From contig ML986618.1 of assembly GCA_010094045.1 (NCBI GenBank), positions 248,001-312,000 of the forward strand: DNA of 64,000 nucleotides, read 5' to 3'. Positions 11,029 through 21,787 of this stretch are shown in pieces. This DNA is from Lojkania enalia (lineage: Eukaryota; Ascomycota; Dothideomycetes; Pleosporales). Numbering within the stretch: position 1 is the stretch's first letter; the number at the start of each line of letters is the position of its first letter. The position numbers were made by a program, and so were the translations under genes. The notes beneath the pieces were generated by a model. It searched no databases and was not told where the DNA came from. It saw only the letters and a list, made by a program, of their open reading frames with translations.

Positions 11029-13263
11029 TTTCCTCCTTTCGGAGAGAAGTGCCGAGAAGTTATCTCGTTTTATCTCGCCATATCGGCGGCGGTCTTAGCG
11101 TGTGTTGAAACTGGATTTTTGACATTTGGATACGAGGAAGATGGTGAGTGGAGCATGCAAGGGTCATCGGGGCTTTTGGGAGCTATGGGGCCTACGATGT
11201 TGGACTAGCGGCGGCTACTGGTGTTATGGCCAGGGACGGGGAGGAGTATCACGCCGAACCAACCGGGTGTGCGTCCGAGGGGATGAATCTTGTGGGTGGT
11301 ATAGATAGGGGTATAGGATCATGTGTTAGGATGGACCGGCAAAAGTCATGCTTGCATGTTCCGCAGTGTCAGGTTTGGAAAGCTTAAGGAATGGAGGAAG
11401 ATGCGTGGTTATAGGATACGTAACTCTAGTGTAATACGCTGGAGTATTCTAGGATCGACCGAGATAGAATCGATGGGTGAACTGAGGTTAGTTGTAGCCT
11501 AGAACACTAATGAATTGTGTATTTCGCTTCCTTGACAAGAGTAAGTGACGACAGTAGTTGATTCCGTAAAGTGCATGATAGAATCAGGGCGACGACCGTT
11601 TGTTAGACCAAAAGGTTCTCGAAAGTGTCACGAGAACCAGTTGTTGCACCACTATCTTGTTTGCTTAGAAGTGTCCCAGCGACTTAAGGTGTGGTATATA
11701 CGTAACCAAAACGCGCGTAGGAAGAGCAATGTGCCTCGTGAATGACTAAGCCGACGCGTACTCAGAGCCATTGGTTGTTTTATTCGGCCAGAGTACGAAC
11801 GGGCGGACTTCAATGTGCTATATGGGTTCAATGATGTCTTGTGATACTATAGTTGAAGGGGGACGGCCTGAAGCAACTGTAATGAGATGGTGTCGGTATG
11901 ACCCTCCAGATCCGCTTGCTCATCCAAAGATTCATGACTCGCAAGAATTCTTACACGAGGACACTGTTAAGAATAGTTAGGATTCTTCCTAAACCGTACT
12001 CGGTGATTGTGCCACTCATACTTTAGCCCCAAGAACCCTTGCAGCCCTACGTCTCTTAAACAGGATTCGAAAGTTAAAGGTGATATCATTTGCGAACACG
12101 TCGGACAGCAACAGGGCATCGCTGACCGATCTGACGAGAAAATAATTGAGGAACCGCAAGTGCTGTGTGTCTACAGCCGTAGAATGGTCACCTCTAAGGT
12201 GATTACGAGAAGGAGCTGGGCATTCTAGAAAGGAGTATCGATTTCCCTCGTAGCCGTCAGCTGTAGGCATAAAGCCTACAGACGGTGGTTGCAGCCGAAG
12301 TGTAGCCAGCCGCTGCGAACGCCTCTCGGCAGCCCCGCAAAACCCTCGCTTGATCTTTGATCTGGAGGCTGCACCTATTGCGCCATACTTTGGGCAAGGT
12401 TTGATGTCGTCTTTAAAAGTTTCATCGATATCTCAGTTTGGTAGCACATGAGCTAGAGCCATCGGAGCGAACCGAAAGTCAGAGGCAATGTGAGTGACAC
12501 AGTGATAAAATTCTTACTCATAGACCGGCAAACTCATTGTTTGGGAGGCGCGGCAAACGAGAGCGAAAGTACCAGACGTGGAATTGTTGTGGGGGGTAGT
12601 ACCGAGTTGGTAAGCGGCACTTGTACGAACTGGAGGTAGTGTCAGCCACTCCGGTTTCGTGGACTGAACGGTGACCTATGATGCACTCTTGGGTTCGCAA
12701 AATGCCGAGCTGGCGATGTTGTAAAGGTGGTGGTAAGATCCGCAGCGCCCATTGGCCTGGGTGGTCAGATATTATGTTTACTTTCGGCAACCTTAAGAGT
12801 CCTGGCTGGCTGGCCTACATCTGGCGGGGCTGCAGTTTGCGAGCGATTTATCGAGCATCATACGACAGCGCCTCGGGCAAACGCCCTTCTTGTCGCCTGC
12901 AGCTGATCGATATATATGATGCTTATACATGCGCTGAGCAGATTGGTGGTGTATTGGCATCCTACACCAAGTGCAACCTCCAAAAACTGAAGTCAATGAA
13001 CTCTTGAAGACGCAGAAGATGGATAAGAAGAGGGAATGGTATGCTTACGGCGGCATGCAGCGAACGAATGTTCACGCAATCAGCAGCGTAACCGGGCCAG
13101 AGGGACGCGCAGTCTGGGTGAAGCAGGCAAAAGACGCCATTCACCATCCGTCAGCTTGATTCGGCTCCCGAAGCGAGGTGTGGGTTGGAATATTGGGATG
13201 CCTTGGCTAACAGGCTAAGAAGGGCGCGTGAAAATGAGGCTTGGGGCAGCGTGTGGGAAGAAA

Positions 13264-13320
13264 GTCGGTGTTGTGCTTGTACTGGTGCTGGTGATGGTGA
13301 TGGTGGTGGTGGAGGGGGGT
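13264..13320. repeat. GT/GGT-rich low-complexity tract
   Basis: Degenerate GGTGCT/GGTGAT/GGTGGT repeats running into a G-rich end. The tract is non-coding as far as I can tell and sits upstream of the pyrimidine-rich leader. Confidence 0.75.
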
Positions 13321-14419
13321 TGGACTGGTGAGCGGACTCCTCATTGGCCTGCAGCAGGGCGGTCAGAGCGGCGTCCGTTCGGCAGCCCACCACCTGCTCT
13401 ACTCTCCAGCTCATCCCCAAAATTATTCTTCTTCACACTCATTCATTCACACCTCGCGGCTACACCAACTTGCCCGTATCGGCCGTCCGTGCTCCACCTG
13501 CACCCACCCTGGCCTGGCCGGCTGCTGCGTCGATCGCCGTGTCCTGCAGCCGCTGTCGGCTGTGATACGCTGTCGCCACGTCCTGTGGCCGATTTGCCGC
13601 ATGCGACCAGCGTGCACTGCAGGGGACCATCGCTGGGCATGCAGATGACCACTCTCACGGCCTTCTCAGCACACCATCTCAGGGCGCTCAGCCATCATGT
13701 GTCTAGCCGCACCCGCAACTTTCTGTCATTCTCTCCTCTGTGCCTTGGAATGCTTTCTTCTTTCGTCGCCGCTCAACTAAGCTTAAGCTTTCCGCCCTCA
13801 TCCGCTAATGTACCTGTGCTGCAGCTGCAGGGCTCACAAGAGGATGCAGATGAGCCGCTGTCCATCATTGTGCATCCCTCTATATAAGATCCGCATGAAT
13901 CCTTCCCATGCAGCTTCGATGCTCTGCGTCCTTGAGGTGGGGTGCGACATTATAACCTTTCCTTTTTCCGTCCCATTCCCTTTCCCCTCAGTGTCGTTTG
14001 CCGCCTCTCTTTCTTTCCATTAGGCAAACACCTCTCAAGGCGCCATTCACCTGTCTCACTCTATGATTCACACGCCCTGTGTGAACATATCCCTCCGCTG
14101 CGCCTCGTTAATATTACCCCGCGGCTCTTGGAGAGGCCGTTTGCAAACGTCACATATATAAGCAATCCGCGTGTGCCCCCTTCCCCCTCCTTCCACGGTG
14201 CTTGCAGTTCTACAAAAGCCGCCCGTCGTTTTCGCAATCTTCCTGTCCCCAAGGAATTCTCAGTTGTTGCTGCCTATAGCATCGACCGGCCGCGGGCCGG
14301 ATCAGAAAAAGACCATCCAAGGCAGCATTACCGTCGTCAAGGTCGAGCCAAGTGCCAAGCCGTCACTTCCAGTTCGCCGCTCATCCCGTCTCCGCTCACT
14401 AAAGGATACCATAGCAACG

Positions 14420-15079
14420 ATGCCTTCGTTTCTGCGGAACTCGAGGTCTTTTTCTTTCCCTCCTTGCATTGAAAATGTCGACTTCGCTCCAGCTCCCGAG
14501 GCAGATCTTCCAGACATTGATGAGAATCCATTTGCTCACTTCCTCGCTCCCGTTGTCGAGGAGGACTATCCGTACGATGGATTATCAATGAGTGCTGGGA
14601 TCATTGTCCCGGATGGGCCTCGAACCTCCAAGTCGTCGAAGTTCAGGTCCACTGTTGCTGATAAATGGGCTCGATATGTCAAGACAAATCATGCTGAACT
14701 CCACAGTCGCTACCATGACCCTCACCTTGAAGAAGATGAAGAGTCATTCATGCAACTCGAGGACCATCGCTTGGTCGATTCGCCGCAAATGGTATCTCAG
14801 CTCAGTGGCCCACCCACACCCAGGATCGTTGTTACGGAGCCTTCTCGAGGCCGCGCTCAGGAACTCGTCTCCCGAAAGAGCCGTCCTCGTCACCGTGCCT
14901 CGCGGACACTCTCAGGTCACCGTCACTCATGGAGGGAGCCGAGTCCTGAGCTATTCACCGTCGAAGAGTCTGAGGAAGAGCATAGCCTGGCACTGAAGCG
15001 GAGCAAGACAAAAAGGACCAAGGATGGCGTCGAACGCCGGAGGTCGAAGGCCGACGTGGCGGAGAAGTCTAGACTGTAA
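14420..15079 (+). CDS. Hypothetical protein, basic C-terminus
   Basis: 219-aa protein starting MPSFLRNSRSFSF. I do not recognise it. What can be seen: a short basic/Ser start, an acidic-Pro segment (APAPEADLPDIDENPFAHFLAP), a conserved-looking centre (GIIVPDGPRTSKSSKFRSTVADKW starts near residue 58; TVADKWARYVK then follows), an acidic run LEEDEESFMQLEDH, and a Ser/Arg/Lys-rich tail with possible nuclear localisation clusters (KRSKTKRTK, ERRRSKAD). There is no membrane segment or signal peptide. The frame is open upstream to 14171, but the extension has no family-like character and the ATG at 14420 follows a stretch with leader-like composition. It is probably a disordered nuclear or regulatory protein; that is inference only. 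Confidence 0.55.
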   Translation: MPSFLRNSRSFSFPPCIENVDFAPAPEADLPDIDENPFAHFLAPVVEEDYPYDGLSMSAGIIVPDGPRTSKSSKFRSTVADKWARYVKTNHAELHSRYHDPHLEEDEESFMQLEDHRLVDSPQMVSQLSGPPTPRIVVTEPSRGRAQELVSRKSRPRHRASRTLSGHRHSWREPSPELFTVEESEEEHSLALKRSKTKRTKDGVERRRSKADVAEKSRL

Positions 15080-16864
15080 ATAAGGGGGCCTATGGTTGTA
15101 TGCCAATGGCTGAGGTAATAGAAGGCTTTTGCACAAGAAGGAGATTGCATCTAACATTGCATTGGCCGGCGCTTGGGCGTATTCGTAGTTTATTTTTCTT
15201 TTTTTTCCATTATCCTCGCATAATTGGGGCGTTCAAAGTCCGCATTTACAGGAGTTGTAGGGGATTCCTATTTTTGCTAATGCTGTTCTTCTATTCTTTT
15301 GCTGTCGGCATATTTGTCTGCATACGTAGGAGGGTTGCATGGAACGGCGTTTTTGGCATTTACCACGCATACAGATTGATCCATCATCACAGCATTACAC
15401 ATAGGATAGAATAAGCAAGCACACAAATTGGTTCCAAAAGCTCCCTCGTCCTATCTTCACATCTTCTTCACACCAATCAATTGAAAAGAGTCGCCCCATG
15501 AATGATCAGACCACGCAGCGTCGGTCTCGAAACTTGGCCCCGCCATTTTAACCATGGGAGTGGCGCTAATGTGGTTTCTCGAGTACTACTCACTACTGCA
15601 CTTGTATCTGCACGCCGCGACGGCGCCGTGATAGAGCTGCATCGTGACCTCACCCCGCATCGCCTGTCCGCTCTCGACATGGTGCGGCCTAGTCCAGTAA
15701 GTAATTTCTCTCCTCCTACCCGCGCTTGCCGATACTCGCTGTTCGCGCTCGAAAATGCAATGTATTCCGTCGCAAATAATAAAATCCCCCCCCCCAACAG
15801 AAACACGCGCATTTATTCCAAGGAGCCCCTAGCCGCTTTTTTTTCTAACTTGGGCTTTCTTCAGACGGCACAGCCTAACTGGAATCGCGAGCAGCGCGGT
15901 TCCAGAGGCCCTGGTCTATCGGATTCGCGCATGCGGGAATGATATGGCGGTTGGTAGGGCCAGGCAGTGCAAGGTTTCTGTGACGCGACACTGCGGTTCC
16001 GATCGCGTTTTGGAACCTCACTGCATGGCGCCCTGCTGAAGCAGAGCAATGCGCATATAATATGTATATCTCTTCTGATCGTCGGCCCGGGAGGAAATAG
16101 ATGGGCGGGGCGTCCCGCCTGCCGAATGTGGATGCGAACCCTGGGGGATCGCCACTCACGCTTCGTTAGTTGTTGTTGTGGTACTTGTTAAGGTATTACC
16201 GAGGCGTGGAGTTGTGATAAGGGAGGCGCTTGATAGGAGGTGGTGGGAATATAATGAGGTAGGTGGGAGCGAAATAGAGAGTTTGGGATTTGAGATTGTG
16301 GAGGAAAAACATGCTCCATGTGCTAAGACGGTAGAAAGCTTGGGAATATGCAGCAATGGCCAAATGGGTAGCGGTTTTCGCGGGGGAATTTGTGGGTTGG
16401 GGCAGATCTTTAGGAATATTGGGGCAGGGATGTAGTATAATAGGGTAATTTTCACGGTCTATGTGAGAAAGGATTCTTTGGGCAACGATGGTCGGTGATT
16501 TGGGGATACTTGTGGCGACGAGTCCTCGAAAGCTTGGAATTGGAGTGATTAGTGTTAAGAGAGGTCGACTAAGACAGACCCGTGCTCTAGAGGTGCTTAA
16601 GAGTAAAGAAGGCTTCCAGTTAGAAATTCGAGACGAAAGGGCAAGGCGGAGATAATACCACTTGAAGAAATTCCGTGAATCCTCGTACACGCAAATCGTA
16701 AAGATTGCAAGCAGTCGATCAACAGCTACATATATTTGCAGAGACAATCAGTCGCTGCGCAATTGGGCCTCATGTCCATCCCTTCCGCACTTAAAAATTT
16801 TCATGACAAAGGGTATCCTTAACAACTTGTACGCTGCGGACCAAAAGCCTCGCTTCGCCGCCGA
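15080..16864. other. Intergenic, no supportable gene
   Basis: This includes the 3' flank of the hypothetical gene and the 3' flank of the minus-strand MscL gene. Several splice-like strings occur (for example a TCTAACTT...TTCAG near 15850-15864), and overlapping frames exist at 15502-15942 and, on the minus strand, 16196-16747 (183 codons), but none shows a family motif or consistent exon chain. I leave them uncalled. Confidence 0.45.
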
Positions 16865-17473
16865 TTACTTGTCTTCCCTTCCATCCTGCCAGCTCGTGCA
16901 ATTAACACATCTCTTTGCCTTCTGACTGATATACTTCCTACAATACTTGCACTTGACCTGCTTCTTTATAATATTATCGTCCGTCGTCTTACTGTAAATG
17001 CTAGCAATTGCCCAAAGCGAAAACGCAATCAGCAAAAACCGTACTACCTTATCGAAGAAGCTACCATAGGCAAAAACCACAGCACCATCCGACAGCGCTT
17101 GCTCTTTCGTGTTGTATCCATTTGATATAGTGCCGTTGTAATTGGGACCGTGCTTGAGGATCGCGAACTTCTCGTCGAGATTGCGGGAAAGGAAGGGTAG
17201 GAGTGAGATTAGGGGGAGGATTATGTCCGTTACGAGAGAGTTTGCGCATGCGGTGAAGGATGCTGCGAAACTATATGCATAAGAAAATAGTTAGTTGCTC
17301 CCTTAGTATTAGAAAGGAGTCGGTGAAGTATACATTAAACCTACGGCTACTTCGAGCACGTTGTCGCGTAGCGCAAAGTTGGTGAAGCTATCCCAGGCAC
17401 GAAGAGTACAGCGACGAAATCCAAGCTCCGCATCATGCAATTGCTGCTGCGTGTCTTCGTCTAGGCGGGGCAT
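16865..17473 (-). CDS. MscL-type mechanosensitive channel with zinc ribbon
   Basis: Large-conductance mechanosensitive channel homologue, predicted to open under membrane tension and release solutes. Exons are 17473-17334 and 17270-16865, giving 181 aa. The N-terminal helix and first membrane segment carry the family core (FALRDNVLEVAVGLIFAASF, with the last seven residues completed by splicing). TM1 continues to SLVTDIILPLISLLPF; a periplasmic-type loop follows, then TM2 (FFDKVVRFLLIAFSLWAIASIY). The C-terminus adds a CxxC...CxxC zinc ribbon (CKYCRKYI, then CVNCTSW), absent from standard bacterial MscL. The intron is 63 nt. The chosen donor GTATAC at 17333 is the one that restores GLIFAASF. 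An in-frame upstream ATG at about 17581 would add 36 residues; I prefer MPRLDEDTQQQ because it is where the family-like sequence begins. Localisation (plasma, ER or vacuolar membrane) is not determined. Confidence 0.87.
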
Positions 17474-18049
17474 CTTTGGCAATGAAAATAGAAGTATCCT
17501 GGTCGAAGGAACGCAAGGACCACGATGTAGGCGTTGATTGCAAACGTCATTGGCTGCCTGCATCCGGGACTGCTTACTCATCGGTACCTTACCTATTATC
17601 CTTCGGAAGTGTAGTATCCTTCAAGTAACACGGCCTACTAGTATGTTCCAAGTGTATATTCGACGAGTAACTGGGTAGTAAACTGCCTATTGTAAGACTT
17701 TGTAGTGATTGAGCCTCCGCCCCGAGTTATTGAGAGCATCCCAGCTTATCTACTATGCAGCACTTTTCACGACCAATGTAAAGTATTTGGCCCGCAAGAG
17801 ATGTTAGGAATAGAAGCGCTCACCCTGAAACGAATGCCTGAGAAGCCTGATCACAAGTAAATGTCTACAGCTGAAGAAAATCTTGAGGCGTAAATTTCTC
17901 TTCTACCTACGCCAGCATCCTGGTGCCATTTGACTCCACCGAACCATCATAGCTAGAAAATTGCCCCTGTAGAATTCGAACGAACCGCATTGGCTGCAAA
18001 GAGTGAAAATACCATCCTATTACTTAACTTGAGGAGCATGATTAATCCC
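17474..18049. other. Intergenic, MscL promoter
   Basis: Between two minus-strand genes. It contains the upstream region of MscL and the 3' flank of the helicase. I see no gene or repeat. Confidence 0.5.
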
Positions 18050-21000
18050 TCAATCTAGCAAGTTAAGCAGAGTGACATTCTCCTTGTTGCCTTCCTTATT
18101 GGTTGCAGCTTCGTAGGTAAGTGTCGTCTTCGAGCGAATGCGTCCTGTGTGGAATGTATCGTCATCTTCGAGGTCAAGAAGCAGGTTAGTGTTGGAAGAC
18201 TTCTTTTCCTTGACTAGCTCTATAGACACGTCTATAAGTTTTGCCTCCGTTTGGGAGATCTTTGCATTCTTCTCCCGCGCTTTTCGTGCCATCTCCTCGT
18301 CGTCTACTTGTGCGCCGCCGTTAGCATAAGCCTTCCATTGCTTAACATTGCTGCCGTTGGGTTGTATACCTATGTTGTAAGAATGAATCGTATTCGCCGG
18401 CTTCGAGATATCTTCAACTAGTTTAATTCCCGAGTTGAACCTGACTGGAGTTGCGCTTCCGCGAGAATTCGACTTCACCATCGCCCGGTGGCCATTGTTC
18501 CGCTTGTCGCACAACTGACAGCTGCATGGGTCGCAGCATAACGCGGTACATGGATGCCCGCATAGCCCAACCCGTTTATTGCATTTCTGGGTACAGTTGA
18601 TCACAGCTTTGTCAAACGGGTGACAGCGAAGCATGCAGATATGTCCGCATGGTAAGCGGCATCGGCATGGTTCATTGCATCCACCATTGATCAACTCCCA
18701 GTCGCTCGGGTTTTGGATCCAGCTCTTATAACTATGGTTGGTGCACTCCAATGGGAGATAGTATCCAATACGTTGCTTCGGTCCTATTTTTGGGTTATCC
18801 TTCCTCTTTCCACACATAGTCTCAACCACCTCTCCCCAAGTTCCACTTTCACAAGCAAGCATTTCTGCATTTCCGAAAAGGTAGAAACCACGTTTTGCTC
18901 TAGATAGAGCTACGCAAATGCGGTTATTCACGGAAAGGAAGCCGATCTGATATTGCTTGTTGCTGCGTGCAAGGGACAAGAGAACGATGTCGTTTTCCTC
19001 TCCTTGATACGAGTCAACCGTGAGGACATTGAAACTAGCACAACCGCGGAGGTTTCGATGCTGTCTAAGTTTCTTTGTAATGACCTTGCGTTGGCCATTG
19101 TAAAACGTCAAGACGGTGATCTTTTTCGGGTCGACGCTGTTCAGGACCAGGTAGTCGAAGAAACCCACAATCATGTCGGCTTCCTTCTCGTTGAGCACAG
19201 ACATATTTGCGTCTTTTGACTCCGGCCACTCATGCGTGAAAAAGTACGAGTTGCACCCTCCCATGCCTTCTACTGCAGGCCGATTATCAGCATCCTTTAC
19301 ATTTGGATGATCCTTCAGGGCGTTGCCGTAGATTGGAAAGAGAAGTCGTCGGATTTCTGGTATCATTCGCCGCTGACTTCTAAGATAGTCAAGCTCGATA
19401 TCGTTGTTGACCATACGCTCGAACAGGGAAAGGTTGAAATTGAAGGGTTCGTCCTCAAAATCACGGATCTGACAATGCGGTCGTAGCTGCTGGTGATCTC
19501 CAACGAGGATGAGGTGCTCCAGGGAAGGGAGGCAGGCTACAGTCACAGGAGCTTCAAGAGTCTCGGCAGCTTCTTCAACCATGACTATCTTGGGCCGTAA
19601 ACTTGTAATGAGGGCGCGATACTTGCTCAAACCGGTGGTCGTCATCCCAATGATGCGTTGACTTCTCAGAATCCGTGCATCTTGCTCCCATTGACCGATG
19701 CGTCGATTTAAGACGGCTGCTTTGTACTTTTTGGCCTGACGTCGAAATTCAACAAGTATTAACTGCTTGACTTGACGTTGAAAGTAGTTGTATATTTCTC
19801 CCCTTTCTGAAACTGGTATGGTCGTCAGATCCTGAGTCTTTTCGAGGAGAACTTTTATTTCTTCATCGGTATTGAGGGAGCTTGAGCTAGTCCGGCCAGT
19901 CTTGTTATCACCCAACAAAGTGACTTTGCCATAAAGATTTTCGAAATCATCGTCATCTCGAGCCACTACTTCAGCTTCGAGCTCTTGCAGCTGTTCCAAT
20001 TCGAAATCCTCTTCTTCGAAATCAAGACCGAATTCGTCAGGCTGAAGTGGACGAGGGCACGGTTCAAGGCACCTTCCGAGCCATTGCTCAATCTGAACCC
20101 CCGGCTCATCCGGAGAGATACCCATAGCATATTCGTCTTCCATTTCTAGTGACACTGCTTGCTCGGCCGTGATCAAGCCAAATCGAAGCAACAATTTGTG
20201 GTCCAACGGAGGCTTATTTGCCTCCAAAGGTGCCAGGAGCATCTGCATGTTCCTCGTCAAGTCTCTAATCTGGGCGGATGCTTGTGACTTTAGGTCCCCG
20301 TGAGATTTCTCGTAACGTAGATTCGACCGCACTTCAAACAATGTTCGTTGTTTAATCTTATCCTGGTCCTTTGAGCGGCCTCCAAGCCGAATGAAGCTGG
20401 GTTCAAATTCAGCAAGGTAACGCAATAGTTGGTCTAGTGCATGATTGGTTTGACAAGTTACAATAATAGGCGGATCGTCTTGATGCATGTTAGTCAGTAG
20501 AATCCTGATAGCCGCGACGGAAACGTAAGTTTTGCCCGTCCCGGGGGGGCCTTGCACAATAGCAAGCCGTTTAGTTAGAATCCGCCGTAGTGCTTTCGAC
20601 TGTGACTCGTCTAGCTCGTAGGAAGCATCTGAGGGCCAATCGCTAAGGATGTTGATATTTTGAAAAGCCTCACCGTCCTCCATTGCAACCACGCTACTCA
20701 AATCTGTATAAGGCTGCTTCTGTACATATAGTGGAGGGCCGACTTCCCTCTGGACCGTGACGAGATGTTCAGATAAAGGGAATGGCTCACGCACCATGTG
20801 CTGCAATGCTAGCATTGTGTGTCGGCTTGCTTCGAAGAAGCTCGAACGGCTCTCGACCATGATCCATCTCCTTGAGGGGTCGATCTCCTCGTCTTCGGGT
20901 CTAGCGAAGAAGAGATCAATTTCGGGCGGGTTCTGATCAAGTCCTCCGGTGATTGGTCGTGCGCCGACTACCGCAAGGACACACTTGTGCTGGAAACGAT

Positions 21001-21787
21001 CATCCATAGGAGACAGAGCTACAAGCGATCCAGTAAGTAATCGCTTTGACTGATGCCATCGGATAAACTTCTTCACGCGTCCAAGCGAGAAGGCCACCCT
21101 TGTGGCCAATCCTCGTGGCGAAAAGACCTTAGAGACAATATACACCGGCTCATATATACTGATATTAGAGCCGTTGGGGAAGTCCGTTTCATCAAGCCAA
21201 GGGTCTGCCCGCACATGTTCGACAGCCTCACGAAGAGGGCGAATGGTGTCTTCCCGTAGGAGGTCGTACTGAGTTTCAAGGTAGTCCTTAGTGTTGTCAT
21301 AGGGCCCTTTTGGCTTGTTATAGCGGAGTTTTTGGATAACATCGATTAAAGCTTCCTCAGTAGCATTGCTGTGCACATTTTCCATAATCTCGGTGGGTGC
21401 CGGGATTTCTGGTTTGTTAAGCCAGTCTGACAAGGACTCTGGCTGCTTTGCGTCATAGTATCCGCGTATATCGTTATTATTCTTTTTTGATGGCGTTATA
21501 GGCAGTAACCCAGGAGATTCGGAGCCTGCAATGTGGCTTGAGGTGAAGCGCTCTGATAGAGAAGCGTTCATTTCTTCATATGCAATATTCATGTTAGCAA
21601 CGCGGCAGACGAAGTTGCTAGGTGGTGAACGAGTTTTTAATTTTGTATTGCAGATAGACATACCTTGAGCAAAGTCCCCATCACCGGCCTGCAGAGGCAT
21701 GTAAGTATTGCGACTCCGGAACGTTGCGGGCGGACCTGCAAAGGCCCCCTCAAAGCCACCTCGCGTCCCGTGTTCCTTTGCGCCCAT
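18050..21787 (-). CDS. NFX1/ZNFX1/Hrr1-type SF1 RNA helicase
   Basis: Upf1-like superfamily 1 helicase of the group that includes animal ZNFX1 and fission yeast Hrr1, the helicase needed for RNAi-directed heterochromatin. The ATG at 21787 gives 1245 aa if read through. Helicase motifs in order are GPPGTGKT (near 415), the DEAA-like box MVEEAAE, GDHQQLRP, SQRRMIPEI, LTVDSYQGEENDIV, and VALSRAKRG. An acidic insert (EEEDFELEQLQELEAE) separates motifs Ia-II. After the helicase comes a Cys/His-rich NFX1-type region (CRCRLPCGHICMLRCH, CGHPCTALCCDPCSCQLC), then a disordered tail. A typical intron can be read at 21663-21553 (GTATGT, branch TTGCTAACA, acceptor TATCAG). It is 111 nt long and stop-free, so spliced (1208 aa) and unspliced (1245 aa) products share the frame. 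Family is firm; a silencing role is inference from Hrr1. Confidence 0.85.
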   Translation of the reverse strand: MGAKEHGTRGGFEGAFAGPPATFRSRNTYMPLQAGDGDFAQGMSICNTKLKTRSPPSNFVCRVANMNIAYEEMNASLSERFTSSHIAGSESPGLLPITPSKKNNNDIRGYYDAKQPESLSDWLNKPEIPAPTEIMENVHSNATEEALIDVIQKLRYNKPKGPYDNTKDYLETQYDLLREDTIRPLREAVEHVRADPWLDETDFPNGSNISIYEPVYIVSKVFSPRGLATRVAFSLGRVKKFIRWHQSKRLLTGSLVALSPMDDRFQHKCVLAVVGARPITGGLDQNPPEIDLFFARPEDEEIDPSRRWIMVESRSSFFEASRHTMLALQHMVREPFPLSEHLVTVQREVGPPLYVQKQPYTDLSSVVAMEDGEAFQNINILSDWPSDASYELDESQSKALRRILTKRLAIVQGPPGTGKTYVSVAAIRILLTNMHQDDPPIIVTCQTNHALDQLLRYLAEFEPSFIRLGGRSKDQDKIKQRTLFEVRSNLRYEKSHGDLKSQASAQIRDLTRNMQMLLAPLEANKPPLDHKLLLRFGLITAEQAVSLEMEDEYAMGISPDEPGVQIEQWLGRCLEPCPRPLQPDEFGLDFEEEDFELEQLQELEAEVVARDDDDFENLYGKVTLLGDNKTGRTSSSSLNTDEEIKVLLEKTQDLTTIPVSERGEIYNYFQRQVKQLILVEFRRQAKKYKAAVLNRRIGQWEQDARILRSQRIIGMTTTGLSKYRALITSLRPKIVMVEEAAETLEAPVTVACLPSLEHLILVGDHQQLRPHCQIRDFEDEPFNFNLSLFERMVNNDIELDYLRSQRRMIPEIRRLLFPIYGNALKDHPNVKDADNRPAVEGMGGCNSYFFTHEWPESKDANMSVLNEKEADMIVGFFDYLVLNSVDPKKITVLTFYNGQRKVITKKLRQHRNLRGCASFNVLTVDSYQGEENDIVLLSLARSNKQYQIGFLSVNNRICVALSRAKRGFYLFGNAEMLACESGTWGEVVETMCGKRKDNPKIGPKQRIGYYLPLECTNHSYKSWIQNPSDWELINGGCNEPCRCRLPCGHICMLRCHPFDKAVINCTQKCNKRVGLCGHPCTALCCDPCSCQLCDKRNNGHRAMVKSNSRGSATPVRFNSGIKLVEDISKPANTIHSYNIGIQPNGSNVKQWKAYANGGAQVDDEEMARKAREKNAKISQTEAKLIDVSIELVKEKKSSNTNLLLDLEDDDTFHTGRIRSKTTLTYEAATNKEGNKENVTLLNLLD

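Larger units (their letters stand above)
10057..14419. other. Gene-poor stretch and long leader region
   Basis: There are about 4.4 kb without a supportable gene. From 10057 to about 13200 open frames are short and contradictory. A frame at 11148-11387 is glycine-rich but lacks recognisable motifs. An AT microsatellite lies at 11006-11028, and a perfect-arm hairpin (CTGTAGGC-ataaa-GCCTACAG) near 12261-12281. From about 13380 to 14400 the + strand is strongly pyrimidine-rich with several upstream ATGs, which looks like a promoter plus long 5' leader for the gene at 14420. Overlapping frames at 13228-13887 and 13942-14472 are low-complexity and not called. Confidence 0.5.

Noticed and set aside
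13228..13887. 219-codon plus-strand frame
   Set aside because: Translation is dominated by GT-repeat valines and CT-rich low complexity, consistent with leader or promoter DNA.
15502..15942. 146-codon plus-strand frame with donor- and acceptor-like strings nearby
   Set aside because: The apparent splice sites do not link into a product with family features; composition is not protein-like.
16196..16747. 183-codon minus-strand frame, with shorter frames overlapping it
   Set aside because: No motif, odd composition (Leu/Ile/Pro/Ser-rich throughout) and competing frames on both strands; no plausible exon chain to neighbours.
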